From Candidatus Poseidoniales archaeon (GTDB lineage Archaea > Thermoplasmatota > Poseidoniia > Poseidoniales > Thalassarchaeaceae), in the NCBI GenBank assembly GCA_028283505.1, contig JAPOFX010000010.1, positions 1 to 49,351 of the forward strand: DNA of 49,351 bases, written 5' to 3'. Of this stretch, positions 1 to 8,763 are shown piece by piece. Both the position numbers and the translations under genes were made by a program. The notes beneath the pieces are model-generated. The model made no database searches and was not told where the DNA came from. It was given only the letters and a program-made list of their open reading frames with translations. Numbering within the stretch: position 1 is the first letter of the stretch; every line of letters starts with the position of its first letter.

Positions 1-768
1 ACATCAAGTCCACAGCGTTTACACCTAGGACTACCCGGGTATCTAATCCGGTTCGTGCCCCTAGGCTTCGTCCCTGACCGTCGGATCCGTTCTAGTGTGG
101 AGCCTTCGCAACAGGTGGTCCTCTCAGGATGACAGGATTTTACCCCTACCCTGAGAGTACCCCACACCTCTCCCGGTCCCAAGTCTGGCCGTCCTCGCAG
201 AATTCAACTCGTTAAGCGAGTTGATTTACCCACGAATGTACCAGACCGGCTACGGACGTTTTAGGCCCAATAAAAGCGACTACCACTTGAGGCGCCGGTA
301 TTACCGCGGCGGCTGGCACCGTCCTTACCCACCCCTTATTCGCCGACCTATTTAGAGTCGGAAAAAGACAGGGTCTTACCCCTGCCACTTGGAGTTCCCT
401 GGTCACGATTTCTCGCATTGCCAAGTTTTCGCGCCTGCTGCACCCCGTAGGGTCTGGATTCGTGTCTCAGAATCCATCTCCGGGCAATGTCTCCCAACAC
501 CCGTACGCGTGGATGGCTAGAGGGTACGTTACACCCCCTACAACCTGATACGCCGCAGGCCCATCCTATGCCGCCGGAGCTTTGATCCACTCACCGTTCC
601 AGGCGTAGTGGACTATGGGGTATTATTCTCAGTTTCCCGAGCTTATCCCCCAGCATAGGGTAGGTTACCCACGTGTTACTGAGCGGTACGCCGAGGCTAG
701 GCCTCTAGACTCGCATGGCTTAATCGAACTCCAATAGCGGTAGCCTCCGGCAGGATCAACCGGATTTC
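1..768 (-). rRNA. rrs: 16S ribosomal RNA, 5' half (runs off the left edge)
   Basis: Read on the minus strand, the gene begins near 766-768 with the universal archaeal 5' signature (ATCCGGTTGATCCTGCCGGA at 747-766). It runs off the window through the 530-loop region (GCCGCGGTAATACC, near 295-310) and the GGATTAGATACCC motif near 36-48. About half of a 16S gene is therefore present. It stands alone with its own putative promoter near 814-826. Whether 23S follows cannot be seen. In Thermoplasmatales the rRNA genes are known to be unlinked, which fits. All open frames inside this stretch are rejected as non-coding. Confidence 0.98.
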
Positions 769-812
769 GCGTGAGCGGAATCACCGATCCTATCGGAAGT
801 TAGTTTTGATGT

Positions 813-827
813 CGCAAATATAGGCTT
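813..827 (-). promoter_or_regulatory. putative TATA box of the 16S rRNA gene
   Basis: On the minus strand the motif GCCTATATTTGC lies about 50 bases upstream of the mature 16S 5' end. A start of transcription about 25 bases downstream would fall near 788-793. That leaves a short leader containing a small hairpin (CCGAT-AGG-ATCGG at about 785-797), followed by mature 16S. The assignment rests on sequence and spacing only. Confidence 0.4.
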
Positions 828-833
828 TCACTT

Positions 834-1016
834 ATTGGTTGGCGCAGAAACACCATTCATCTTTGAATGTGAAATCTGCTCTTGCACCCCCTAATCGGGG
901 GTCAAGTCGTTTCTTGTGGTTCACCTCTAAGCCCGGAACTGGGTTCTGGGCTGCACGTCCTCGGCAACGTTTAGCTTGAAGGAAGAGGTCATCGCAATTT
1001 GTGCTCATTCTCCAAC
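834..1016 (-). ncRNA. candidate structured RNA upstream of 16S
   Basis: The gap between the SecY stop (1112) and the 16S promoter has no convincing protein gene but unusual base-pairing potential. On the minus strand there are: a 10-pair stem with a 3-base loop at 930-952 (AGCCC.GAAC/GTTC.GGGCT, one G-U pair); a 10-pair stem with one bulge at 881-906 (CTTG.ACCCCC/GGGGGT.CAAG); a third stem at 854-869 (CATTCA/TGAATG) flanked by GCAGA/TCTGC; ACCTCT/AGAGGT pairing around the first hairpin; and GTTGG/CCAAC, which could close the whole domain. I could not match it to 5S, SRP RNA or RNase P RNA from the motifs I know. It may also be leader or trailer RNA. The strand is inferred from its neighbours. 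Confidence 0.4.
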
Positions 1017-1111
1017 GCCAGCTCAACGTAGCATCCTGCCGACCGCCATTCCGTATATCAACGTGACGTGTGACCACAGATAGGGTTCGGCTAGCAGTAG
1101 TCCGTTTTGTC

Positions 1112-3031
1112 TTACTCTGCCCCGAAGAAGTCTCTCAATACAGGATGCATCTCCATGGCTTGCTCTTTCTGTATCTGCTCGTATGTTCTGAGAATAATTC
1201 CGACCGCGAGAAGGAGTCCAGTACCTGTAGCATTTCCAACAGTTCCGAGTAGATCTGCGCCTGCAGCAAGAAGTCCTACAAAGGCCCCGGAAAACAGGGT
1301 CACGGGGGGGATGTATCTCTCCAATATCCTCTCTAGAACTACTGGGTTCTTTCTGAAACCAGGTATTTGCATTCCGGTTCTTTCAATTTGCCTAGCTACA
1401 TCCTTAGCGCTCATATTGGTAGTTTCAATCCAGAATTTGGCGAAAATTGTTGACCCAGCGGTCATAACGAAGACATAAGTGACTACGTGAATCATTATCT
1501 GGGTGAGGCTGTGACCGTAAGCATCGCCCGTCTGATTTAGGAGTGGGAGAAGCCAGTCCCCTACTCCATTCACCATCGATGAATACCATGCAAAACCATC
1601 GGATGGAGTAGTCGCACCTACCTCGTAAGATCCAAACCAGTGTGCTCTCGATCCCCACCCGTTTCTACCCAATATCGGAACTGTGGACAGGGTTGGATGA
1701 CTCCAAAACAGTAGAGTGAACATGTTGATATTTGCCAAGAGTGCGGCCATAAGAATAACTGGAATGTTACTCGCGTAAACTAATCTGATAGGATATTGGC
1801 CTCTGTGGCCTCTTACCTTACCATGAGTAAGCGGCAGTTCGAGTTTACTGGATTCAGCGTACGCAACGACAAGGAAAACAATAATTGATGACACTAATGC
1901 TGCAATGGGATTGGCATGTTCAAGTAATATCAGCTCAAACCCGTTGTCTGAGACCAATTGCGAGTTTGTCGCGGTTCTTAGCGTGTAGAAAATCATTGGT
2001 AGGGTACCTGAAGGAGGATTATCCAGTGACATTGGGAAATCCTGACTAACAGGAAGTGGGGAGAGTGTCCCTACAAATGTTGACTGTGCCACTCCTGCCG
2101 CGATGAAAAGAGAGATTCCAGATCCTATTCCCCATTTGCTCACTAACTCATCCAGCAGGAATACCAGGTACGACCCCAAGAAAAGTTGTGAGACGATAAC
2201 AACATTTGCCCAGCCTACCCCGTAGTCATAAATTAGAGTCTCATGTGGGTCCAGAAATCCGTAAACCTGCGGTATGGATTCAACAGGTATCATAAACAAA
2301 ACCAGAAGCTTCTGAATGCCTTGGTAGAGTTGTTTATCCGCTGAATCTTGGAGGTCCAATTGAATTATCTTTGCTCCTGCAAACAGTTGCATTATGATAG
2401 ATCCGGTGACTATCGGGCCGATTCCTAGATGCATGATTGAACCGGAAGCACCTGCCATGATGGACCTGAATGAAGAGAATATGTCAAGCGTTGAATCTGA
2501 AAGTCCGTAAATCATGACGTTGGTCATCATGAAGTAGATGATTAGTACTAGTGTGGTGGTCCACAGCTTCTGATTGAATCTGACATGGCCCTCTGGCTTG
2601 GTTATGCTAGGATAGACATCGACCAGCCTCGAAAGTGCGTAGAGGCGACTTGATTCACTTCCGGTATACAAGGAGACAGATATTCCAAGTCCCGCTCCAA
2701 AGCCCAAGAGTGCAACACCGACTAGTAGAAATCCGACGGTGGCTGGGTCGACCCATCCCCACCATGCGAGGCCTAAGACGAATAGCAACCATATGGAAGG
2801 TTTTGTGGCCTTACCAAATGGCATCTCCTTGATTGAATCTGGAAGGTCGGTGATCGTCCCCCATACAACAAAACCGACGTAAATAAATGAAATTACGTAC
2901 ATTTGCAGTGCACGTGTCTGAACTTCTCCTGTGGCATTGAGTAGGTCATCCTGAAGCCAGTAGAACAAACCACCCCAATAGAGGCCCGCTATAATTAGAA
3001 GCCATGGATACGAGACTCGCCTTTCGACCAT
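1112..3031 (-). CDS. secY: preprotein translocase subunit SecY with an N-terminal membrane extension
   Basis: Central channel of the Sec translocon, last gene of the ribosomal superoperon, as in other archaea. The canonical SecY fold starts near residue 132 (SRLVDVYPSITKPEGHVRFNQ) and continues with the usual ten-helix hydrophobic pattern to residue 639, ending in the MHPVL-type C-terminal tail. Residues 1-130 are extra: four hydrophobic stretches at about 8-27, 41-60, 79-95 and 97-122, with a short polar loop between the second and third. Archaeal SecY is usually about 430-490 residues, so this is long. The start abuts the L15 stop with 20 bases between, and no internal ATG just before the canonical domain is obviously better. 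Confidence 0.95.
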   Translation of the reverse strand: MVERRVSYPWLLIIAGLYWGGLFYWLQDDLLNATGEVQTRALQMYVISFIYVGFVVWGTITDLPDSIKEMPFGKATKPSIWLLFVLGLAWWGWVDPATVGFLLVGVALLGFGAGLGISVSLYTGSESSRLYALSRLVDVYPSITKPEGHVRFNQKLWTTTLVLIIYFMMTNVMIYGLSDSTLDIFSSFRSIMAGASGSIMHLGIGPIVTGSIIMQLFAGAKIIQLDLQDSADKQLYQGIQKLLVLFMIPVESIPQVYGFLDPHETLIYDYGVGWANVVIVSQLFLGSYLVFLLDELVSKWGIGSGISLFIAAGVAQSTFVGTLSPLPVSQDFPMSLDNPPSGTLPMIFYTLRTATNSQLVSDNGFELILLEHANPIAALVSSIIVFLVVAYAESSKLELPLTHGKVRGHRGQYPIRLVYASNIPVILMAALLANINMFTLLFWSHPTLSTVPILGRNGWGSRAHWFGSYEVGATTPSDGFAWYSSMVNGVGDWLLPLLNQTGDAYGHSLTQIMIHVVTYVFVMTAGSTIFAKFWIETTNMSAKDVARQIERTGMQIPGFRKNPVVLERILERYIPPVTLFSGAFVGLLAAGADLLGTVGNATGTGLLLAVGIILRTYEQIQKEQAMEMHPVLRDFFGAE

Positions 3032-3051
3032 GCTAACGCCTACCTAGGAGT

Positions 3052-3483
3052 TCACTCCTCTTCCCATTCTCCCCAATCTTCGCCATCTTCTTCTGATTCG
3101 GTAGATACTGAGCCACCAGCTGCTTCGACCTTTGCTATAGCTCTGGGGCTAGCCTCGCCTACAGTAATTTTGAATGATCTGGAAATGGGACCCTTGCCCA
3201 GTAGTTTGTCATACCCCATCTCAGTGAGGTTAATCTCGTCTCCGTCCGATATTTGGGAAAGCTCACTAACATTGATGGAGACGTTTACTTTTCTAAGGCT
3301 GGGGTGCCTGTTGAACCCATGCATGCCCCAGTGTCCTGGCAGATACTTATTGCGGAACATTACCTTGTGTTTTCCGATTCCAGCCCTGCCTCTGCCTCCT
3401 CTTTTTCCAGCTCCTCTACCTGCCTTCTTGCCACGGCCATGATACCTACTTCTTCCTCGGAATTTGTTCGTTCTAGATACCAT
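3052..3483 (-). CDS. rpl15: ribosomal protein uL15
   Basis: Large-subunit protein of 143 residues. The basic glycine-rich N-terminus (RGKKAGRGAGKRGGRGRAG) that threads into 23S rRNA is typical of archaeal L15. The body carries MFRNKYLPGHWGMHGFNRH. It ends in an acidic tail (SEEDGEDWGEWEEE) that is not part of the core family fold. It lies between L30 and SecY in the standard order, 9 bases after the L30 stop. Confidence 0.96.
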   Translation of the reverse strand: MVSRTNKFRGRSRYHGRGKKAGRGAGKRGGRGRAGIGKHKVMFRNKYLPGHWGMHGFNRHPSLRKVNVSINVSELSQISDGDEINLTEMGYDKLLGKGPISRSFKITVGEASPRAIAKVEAAGGSVSTESEEDGEDWGEWEEE

Positions 3484-3492
3484 CTAATCACC

Positions 3493-3963
3493 TCACATCA
3501 TCCTTTCAGCAAGATCGCTGATTGCTTCTCCTCTGAAACCGAGTGCACCACCAACTGTATATGCTCTCTTGATTCCTCCCCAGCCTTTGCTCCCCCTAGG
3601 TGGATGGAGTCTGAAAATAGGCTTCATTCCCTCTACATCCTTCATGGATGCGTCTCCTGAGGCAATTGCCTCAGAAAGTTGTTTGATCCCTGAAAAGTTA
3701 CTGGATTCTTTGACGACTGCATCGGTTACTGGCTTGTCCCCCGACATTCTGCCTCTCTCTTTGATTAGCTTCTCGATTGTGTTAGCGTCCACCTCGCCCC
3801 ATGTGATGTAGTCCTTGGACTTTTGGAGCATTCCCCTGTATGACGGATTATCCATTACAATGGTCGCATGATTTACCCTGGTTAGATTAAGCATAGACAT
3901 GGTCTCACGTATCTTTCTGGTGACACCACGGTCACTTCTAGCTCTGATTACTAGATAGCTCAA
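3493..3963 (-). CDS. rpl30: ribosomal protein uL30
   Basis: Archaeal-length uL30 of 156 residues. The N-terminus YLVIRARSDRGVTRKIRETM followed by LNLTRVNHATIV is the ferredoxin-like core strand and helix of the family. The C-terminal part (RLHPPRGSKGWGGIKRAYTVGGALG) is the archaeal/eukaryotic extension. The start overlaps the S5 stop by four bases, suggesting translational coupling. Confidence 0.96.
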   Translation of the reverse strand: MSYLVIRARSDRGVTRKIRETMSMLNLTRVNHATIVMDNPSYRGMLQKSKDYITWGEVDANTIEKLIKERGRMSGDKPVTDAVVKESSNFSGIKQLSEAIASGDASMKDVEGMKPIFRLHPPRGSKGWGGIKRAYTVGGALGFRGEAISDLAERMM

Positions 3964-4745
3964 CTCAGTTCCCTCCCTTTGACGATACTCAGTCTCCTAT
4001 GGTCTCCATCGGTTAGCCTAGTCTTATTGAGCTCAACTAGAGCATTGAATGTAGCCTTGGCGAAGTTTATTGTCGTCCTGGTTTGTCCAGATGATCGTGA
4101 CCAAACGTCAGTGACACCGGCGAGAGTAAGCACCCTTCGTCCGTAGTCCCCTATGACAAGCCCCTTTCCAGCAGGAGCAGGCATCAGAGTAATTCTTGTT
4201 GACCCGGATCTTCCTGTCACCATGAAAGGGACACTGGTGCCAGGACCCTCAGAGGATTCCCACGAGCCATTCCCTCTCATGACTGGAATCATGTTTAGTT
4301 TTGCCTTGTCGATTGCCTTTCTGATAGTGCTTGCGACTTCTTTTCCTTTGCAGACCGATAGTCCGACGTATCCGTCGCCGTTTCCTACAACACATAGGAC
4401 ATTGAACCTGACCCTTCTTCCTGAGTCGGTCATTCTCTGAATCATGTTTACTGCCAATACATCATCGGTTACGTCCGGTAGAAGTGCGTCGACAATTTCG
4501 ACCTCTCTTATCGGGAGTCCGGATGATAAGGCCTCTTCATAGGTGAGAATTTGACCGTTCATGACCATCCTGCCGAGTCTGGTTCTGGGCTGCCACGTCC
4601 TGAGAGAGGCTAGTGGATCCGGGCCACTTCTCCTCCTGCCTCTGTCGCCGGAGTTATCATCTGTAGATTGAAGAGCCTTAGCTAATCCTGGCGCGAGAGC
4701 AATCTCTTCTGTGGACTCTGTTTCCTGGGGTTGTTCTTCACTCAT
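3960..4745 (-). CDS. rps5: ribosomal protein uS5
   Basis: Small-subunit protein of 261 residues that shapes the mRNA entry region. The S5 dsRNA-binding-like domain (RRVRFNVLCVVGNGDGYVGLSVCKGKEV, about residues 110-145) is followed by the C-terminal domain with GVTDVWSRSSGQTRTTINFAKATFNAL. About 50 N-terminal residues are an acidic and then basic extension (EEQPQETESTEE) beyond the usual archaeal length. Its ATG overlaps the L18 stop by four bases. Confidence 0.96.
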   Translation of the reverse strand: MSEEQPQETESTEEIALAPGLAKALQSTDDNSGDRGRRRSGPDPLASLRTWQPRTRLGRMVMNGQILTYEEALSSGLPIREVEIVDALLPDVTDDVLAVNMIQRMTDSGRRVRFNVLCVVGNGDGYVGLSVCKGKEVASTIRKAIDKAKLNMIPVMRGNGSWESSEGPGTSVPFMVTGRSGSTRITLMPAPAGKGLVIGDYGRRVLTLAGVTDVWSRSSGQTRTTINFAKATFNALVELNKTRLTDGDHRRLSIVKGRELS

Positions 4746-5260
4746 TTGTGTGCCTCCTCAATAGCTTGAATTGATGCTTCCACAGCGGAAGCTTGCGAGT
4801 TGTCAATATGCTCTCCCTTTACCCTGTCTTCGCTTGGCAGTACTGATTCTCCATGTGGAACTTCCAGACCGGCATCGATCATTCCCCTGAGGGCCGCGAA
4901 GACCCTGCTCCCTGATGAGGAAGCAGCTAGGCCAATATCCAATACAGCTGAAGAGTTGCCGGAAGCAATTGCCTTCTTTCCGAGTGCATATCCTGCCAAA
5001 TAACACGCAGGAACGGACTTCTTAGAGGAGTCAGCTGGCCATGAATAGGACTCGACTAAAGATTTTCCATTGACCGACTCGATCGTACTATCCCCTTCCG
5101 GATTGTATGAAATCAATTGGCAAGTGACCTGTGTGTTCGATACCCTGACTACGGCCCTGGGAGCACCGCTTCTAAGTAGTCGCATCCTTCTATGATAGTC
5201 CGTCTTTCCTAGGCGTCTACGCTTTGGCCTTAGTCTCTGACTTTTACCACGTGCCATCAT
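4742..5260 (-). CDS. rpl18: ribosomal protein uL18
   Basis: 5S rRNA-binding protein of 172 residues, archaeal/eukaryotic type. It begins with a basic N-terminus (KRRRLGKTDYHRRMRLLRSG) and continues with PRAVVRVSNTQVTCQLISYNPEGD, matching archaeal L18. Two adjacent ATGs overlap the L19e stop (ATGATGG); either could be the start, a difference of one residue. It ends in coupling overlap with S5. Confidence 0.95.
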   Translation of the reverse strand: MMARGKSQRLRPKRRRLGKTDYHRRMRLLRSGAPRAVVRVSNTQVTCQLISYNPEGDSTIESVNGKSLVESYSWPADSSKKSVPACYLAGYALGKKAIASGNSSAVLDIGLAASSSGSRVFAALRGMIDAGLEVPHGESVLPSEDRVKGEHIDNSQASAVEASIQAIEEAHK

Positions 5261-5733
5261 CTCTCACCTCCAATGTCTACCCCGTCGATCTCCATGTTAG
5301 ACCTCATGTGCGATATTGATCGGTATGATCCACCTTTGGCTTTCCTGTAGTAGTATCTGTACTGGGTCCTAGTTAAAGTCCCGTCTTCCCGGAATTCCTT
5401 GAGCTCTCTCCTTTGAGATCTAATAAGCCTCATCCATCTCTCCTTCTTCGGGGCTCTGGCATTGGAGCTCCCCTTTCGGGAACCGTGGCCCTTTCTCCTT
5501 CCCTTCGCCTTCTGTTGTGCGGCTTTCCTTGCTCTGGATCTGCTTGTTCCCTTGATCGGTCTGGCCTTTATCACCCCGTCTTCAATCAATCTTCGAACAT
5601 CGTCCTTTTGAACTGCAGAGATAACCTCATCCAAGTAATCTGGATCTATCCATACTCTATGCACACCTACAGGCCTTCCTTCCTTTTGTGACAGTATTGC
5701 GGCCGCCATTCTCCTCTGGTTGGTGATTATCAT
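5257..5733 (-). CDS. rpl19e: ribosomal protein eL19
   Basis: 158 residues, a protein found only in archaea and eukaryotes. The family signature is seen from DVRRLIEDGVIKARPIKGTSRSRARKA through KGRRKGHGSRKGSSNAR to a C-terminal helix with MRLIRSQRRELKEFREDGTL and YRYYYRKAKGGSYRS. The start directly follows the L32e stop and the end overlaps the L18 start. Confidence 0.97.
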   Translation of the reverse strand: MIITNQRRMAAAILSQKEGRPVGVHRVWIDPDYLDEVISAVQKDDVRRLIEDGVIKARPIKGTSRSRARKAAQQKAKGRRKGHGSRKGSSNARAPKKERWMRLIRSQRRELKEFREDGTLTRTQYRYYYRKAKGGSYRSISHMRSNMEIDGVDIGGER

Positions 5734-6408
5734 TCAGAGGTCCCCCTTTCTGACAATTTTTCTTTGATTGAGTACCCTTATTCCGAGGGAATTAGCCTTA
5801 TCATGAATTTCAACCCTCTTTCTATTGCCAACTCTGGCTCCAATTCTAACAGCTTGTGTCTCAGGATCTAGGCCCTCTAGATCATTTTGATTGTGAACGA
5901 GGACCTCCTTGAAGCCGGATGGGTGAAGTCCCCTCGCAGATGATATCTTTCGATATCCTATTCTGACCATTGGGGGCCTGTATTTTCTGTTTAGTCTCAT
6001 CTTAGACTGAAGTCCATTCGGCTTCCTCCAGCTAGACCTTGAGAGTCTCTTGTACCTGTACCACTCCTGCCTTCGGAAGGCGGGCTGCTTCTTTTTCTGC
6101 TGGGCCCTGAATGCTAGAGCCTTTGCCGTGTCTTCGTCCAGAACAGGTTTCTGACGTGCTGTATGGATATTGTCCCAGTCATCGTCCTCAAAGAAGTCAT
6201 CGTCCTCATCAAAGTCATCGTCAAAGTCATCGTCAAACTCCTCAACTTCTACGTCACTTACGACGGGAGTTGTCTCAGATTCATCTGATTCTGGATTATC
6301 TAGGAGCCTAGCGATAAGTTCAGACTTGTTTCCACCAACCTTTAATCCCCTCTCCCTGAGTAGGTCCTTTAGTTCAGGAACTGTCATTGCCTCATATTCG
6401 TCTGTCAA
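5734..6408 (-). CDS. rpl32e: ribosomal protein eL32 with an N-terminal SAP domain and acidic linker
   Basis: 224 residues in three parts. Residues about 7-41 read as a SAP domain (VPELKDLLRERGLKVGGNKS, followed by ELIARLL), a helix-extended-helix nucleic-acid-binding module. Residues about 47-82 are an acidic linker made of repeated DDDF/DDF units. From about residue 100 the L32e core follows (FRRQEWYRYKRLSRSSWRKP, MVRIGYR, RGLHPSG, and GARVGNRKRVEI near the end). Archaeal L32e commonly has an N-terminal extension; a SAP-like one joined by a DDF-repeat linker is the unusual point. It lies 2 bases from L6 and abuts L19e. Confidence 0.96.
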   Translation of the reverse strand: MTDEYEAMTVPELKDLLRERGLKVGGNKSELIARLLDNPESDESETTPVVSDVEVEEFDDDFDDDFDEDDDFFEDDDWDNIHTARQKPVLDEDTAKALAFRAQQKKKQPAFRRQEWYRYKRLSRSSWRKPNGLQSKMRLNRKYRPPMVRIGYRKISSARGLHPSGFKEVLVHNQNDLEGLDPETQAVRIGARVGNRKRVEIHDKANSLGIRVLNQRKIVRKGDL

Positions 6409-6410
6409 CT

Positions 6411-6971
6411 CTATGCCCCCTTGGAAACTATGTAAATACCATCTTGGAAGACCCTTCTGTCTCGCTTTTTGATTTTGCAGGATCTCTCGATGTTAGCGGC
6501 GGTCTGACCAACCTTCTCCCTATCTACTCCGCTAACTGTGACATCGGTCTTGTTCTGTACCTTAACTTCAACTTCTGAGGGAGTCCAAGGGAGTTTCGCG
6601 ACTCTTGGAACCTTTTCACCGAACAGATTGTTTATCACCATTCGGTCACCTTCTACCTTCAGGGTCATAGGGAAGTGACTGTACACCGCCTGAAGCTTGT
6701 ACTCGAACCCTTCCTCGACACCTTTGACCATATTTCTCAAATGGGCTGCCCAGGTTCCTGCGATCGCCTTATCTGGCCTTCTTGGAAGATTGCAGTAGAC
6801 CTCTAAAGTGTTGTGTGAATTTCTTATTGTGACCTTAGGGTGTCTGAACTCACGGGATACTGTTTTGCCACCGTTAGAAATGGTCACATCAAAACCATCA
6901 ATGTTGACACTAGAATCATCAGAGAGATTGATTTTATGAACTATTTGGTCTAATTTTGGCATTTCTCTCAA
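6411..6971 (-). CDS. rpl6: ribosomal protein uL6
   Basis: 186 residues. Two L6 repeats are visible: an N-terminal one with VTISNGGKTVSREFRHPKV and a C-terminal one with VEVKVQNKTDVTVSGVDREKVGQTAANIE, followed by the archaeal ending KIKKRDRRVFQDGIYIVSKGA. It is in the standard S8-L6-L32e order, with a gap of 4 bases after S8 and 2 bases before L32e. Confidence 0.97.
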   Translation of the reverse strand: MREMPKLDQIVHKINLSDDSSVNIDGFDVTISNGGKTVSREFRHPKVTIRNSHNTLEVYCNLPRRPDKAIAGTWAAHLRNMVKGVEEGFEYKLQAVYSHFPMTLKVEGDRMVINNLFGEKVPRVAKLPWTPSEVEVKVQNKTDVTVSGVDREKVGQTAANIERSCKIKKRDRRVFQDGIYIVSKGA

Positions 6972-6975
6972 CTCC

Positions 6976-7365
6976 CTAGAAGATGTACGCTAGTAGGCGT
7001 CCTCCGACTCGCTCCTTCTTAGCCGCATAGTGGTCCATGATTCCTTGATTGGTAGTTACGATTAGAAGCCCGAAATCTCTTGCTGGAAGGTATCTCGATT
7101 CCCATTTATCGAAATCCGCCCTCTTTACTGAGTAACGTGGCTTGATCACGCCACATCTGTTGATGGCTCCAATGAGTTCAACTCTGTATGATCCTGCTCT
7201 TCCGTCTTCGATTCTTTCGAATTCTCCAACGTATCCAGACTTTTGCATTATGTGCAACATCTGTCCTAATAGTTTGCTTGCTGGTTTCACCGAGACCTCG
7301 TAATGTCCTGCTTGCTCGGCATTGAAAATGCGTGTGAAGGCATCGCTAAGTGGGTCGTACTGCAT
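6976..7365 (-). CDS. rps8: ribosomal protein uS8
   Basis: 129 residues, the usual archaeal length. It begins with [20 protein letters not shown] and ends in [36 protein letters not shown], the conserved C-terminal RNA-binding face. The ribosome binding site GGTGA sits 4 bases from the ATG, a spacing useful for judging the unusual start of aIF1 in the same operon. Confidence 0.97.
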   Translation of the reverse strand: MQYDPLSDAFTRIFNAEQAGHYEVSVKPASKLLGQMLHIMQKSGYVGEFERIEDGRAGSYRVELIGAINRCGVIKPRYSVKRADFDKWESRYLPARDFGLLIVTTNQGIMDHYAAKKERVGGRLLAYIF

Positions 7366-7374
7366 TTTTTCACC

Positions 7375-7527
7375 TCATGAATACTTCTTGAATCCTATTT
7401 CTGGAGCAGTGTCTCTAAAGCACTGCCTGCAGAGTCTAAGGCCATGACGCCTGATCATACCCCTTTTTCTTCCGCATCGCCTGCAACCGACTGATCTGCC
7501 GATTCTCTCGCCGTGATCTCTAGCCAT
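7375..7527 (-). CDS. rps14: ribosomal protein uS14, zinc-binding type
   Basis: A 50-residue gene placed between L5 (stop at 7529) and S8. Translation gives [20 protein letters not shown], then a basic stretch with [14 protein letters not shown] and the ending EIGFKKYS. The two CxxC pairs form the zinc site of archaeal S14. It is one base from the end of L5 and nine bases before S8, so the coding density supports it. Confidence 0.95.
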   Translation of the reverse strand: MARDHGERIGRSVGCRRCGRKRGMIRRHGLRLCRQCFRDTAPEIGFKKYS

Positions 7528-7528
7528 A

Positions 7529-8068
7529 CTATTCTTCCTCCTCATATCCGACTATTTTCAGATTGTAGCTCTTTGAAAACCAGGCCCTAGATTCATCGGG
7601 CCCGACTCGGTGGCTAGCTGATACTCTTCTGGACTGCTTTCTCCTTCTGGAAACCCTATGCCCGGGCCTTTCCAAAACCACGTTGACATCCATTCCAAAG
7701 ATTCCAATATCTGGATCATATTTCTGACCTGGAAAGTCCGTGTAGTCAGTAATTCCAAATGACAAGTTACCGGATGCGTCGAAGTTGTATGAAGGGAGTG
7801 TGTGTTGGCGAACCCAAAAAGCATCCTTCAGGAATGCATTGATCGTTTCTTTGTCCCTGATAGTGACCTTGCATCCGATTGGAGCTCCTTTCCTAGTACC
7901 GAGGTCTCTGTTGGTGCTAGTAGCAAGTGTCCTAACCGGAGTCATGCCAGTAACCATCTCTAGAGCCTTCTCTGCGAGCTGAAGCCTCTGCCCTCCCTCG
8001 CCGACACCTATGTTCACGGATACCTTGGTGATACGAGGTGTCCTCATGGGATTCATTGACTGATTCAT
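7529..8068 (-). CDS. rpl5: ribosomal protein uL5
   Basis: 179 residues; contacts 5S rRNA and P-site tRNA. The N-terminal [20 protein letters not shown] and the [24 protein letters not shown] segment are family hallmarks, and [18 protein letters not shown] marks the conserved C-terminal part. The ATG overlaps the stop of S4e by four bases. Confidence 0.97.
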   Translation of the reverse strand: MNQSMNPMRTPRITKVSVNIGVGEGGQRLQLAEKALEMVTGMTPVRTLATSTNRDLGTRKGAPIGCKVTIRDKETINAFLKDAFWVRQHTLPSYNFDASGNLSFGITDYTDFPGQKYDPDIGIFGMDVNVVLERPGHRVSRRRKQSRRVSASHRVGPDESRAWFSKSYNLKIVGYEEEE

Positions 8069-8763
8069 GATCGGTCCTCCTTCGGCACATCAGACTCACT
8101 AGATACGACAAAAACGTAGTCCGCAATGGTTCCGAATTCATCAAACTGAACTTCGTTTGCCTTAGATGATCTCTTGATTTCGTGTCCCTTCACAGTGGCC
8201 ATCTCACCGATGTGATTACCACCGGTTAGATATGCCAGGGATCCTTCCTCGAACTTGTGATGGGATTTTATTTCTTGGTCCGGAAGGGATATTACTACAG
8301 AGTCTCCAGTTCGATATTCGGGATTCTCATCGAAAATGATATTTCTGCCATCATGAAGATGAAGTTGTGTCTTGCCTCCCTTTATGGTGGTCTTTCCTGT
8401 TACACGGCAGTATTTGGTAGAGGCATCTTTGGCCGAAATTGGCCTGTACCTGAGCTTGCCATTGGTATCTAGGATACATCTGTAATTGTTCTCCCCGACT
8501 GTCAAAACGTCCATCAGGCCGACACCCCTTCCTATGTCAGTTTCGAGTTCCCCATCGACCTTGACTTGCCTGGAGTGCGCAATCTTCTTGGCCTCTCTCT
8601 TATTTTGTGCGACTCCTAGAACGTCCCTTAGTATGACTCCAAGTGGCATACATTTGTCCAAAGGATGACCACATGGATTAGGCTTCTGAATCCAGATTGA
8701 GGACTTCCTGGGAAGAGGCCAGCTCCTTGGCATGGTCAATCTCTTCATATGACTGCTACTCAT
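8065..8763 (-). CDS. rps4e: ribosomal protein eS4
   Basis: 232 residues, archaeal/eukaryotic small-subunit protein. In order: a basic N-terminus (MKRLTMPRSWPLPRK), an S4-type RNA-binding domain (LGVILRDVLGVAQNKREAKK, and SRQVKVDG), the central S4e domain, and a KOW-like segment (LTGGNHIGEMATVKG). The first ATG overlaps the L24 stop; an internal ATG five codons later is an alternative start. Confidence 0.96.
   Translation of the reverse strand: MSSSHMKRLTMPRSWPLPRKSSIWIQKPNPCGHPLDKCMPLGVILRDVLGVAQNKREAKKIAHSRQVKVDGELETDIGRGVGLMDVLTVGENNYRCILDTNGKLRYRPISAKDASTKYCRVTGKTTIKGGKTQLHLHDGRNIIFDENPEYRTGDSVVISLPDQEIKSHHKFEEGSLAYLTGGNHIGEMATVKGHEIKRSSKANEVQFDEFGTIADYVFVVSSESDVPKEDRS

Noticed and set aside
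1-768. Several open frames of 60-80 residues
   Set aside because: They lie inside the 16S rRNA gene.
832-1077. 81-residue open frame on the minus strand between secY and 16S
   Set aside because: No recognisable protein features; it coincides with the perfect hairpins of the structured RNA candidate, which explains the sequence better.
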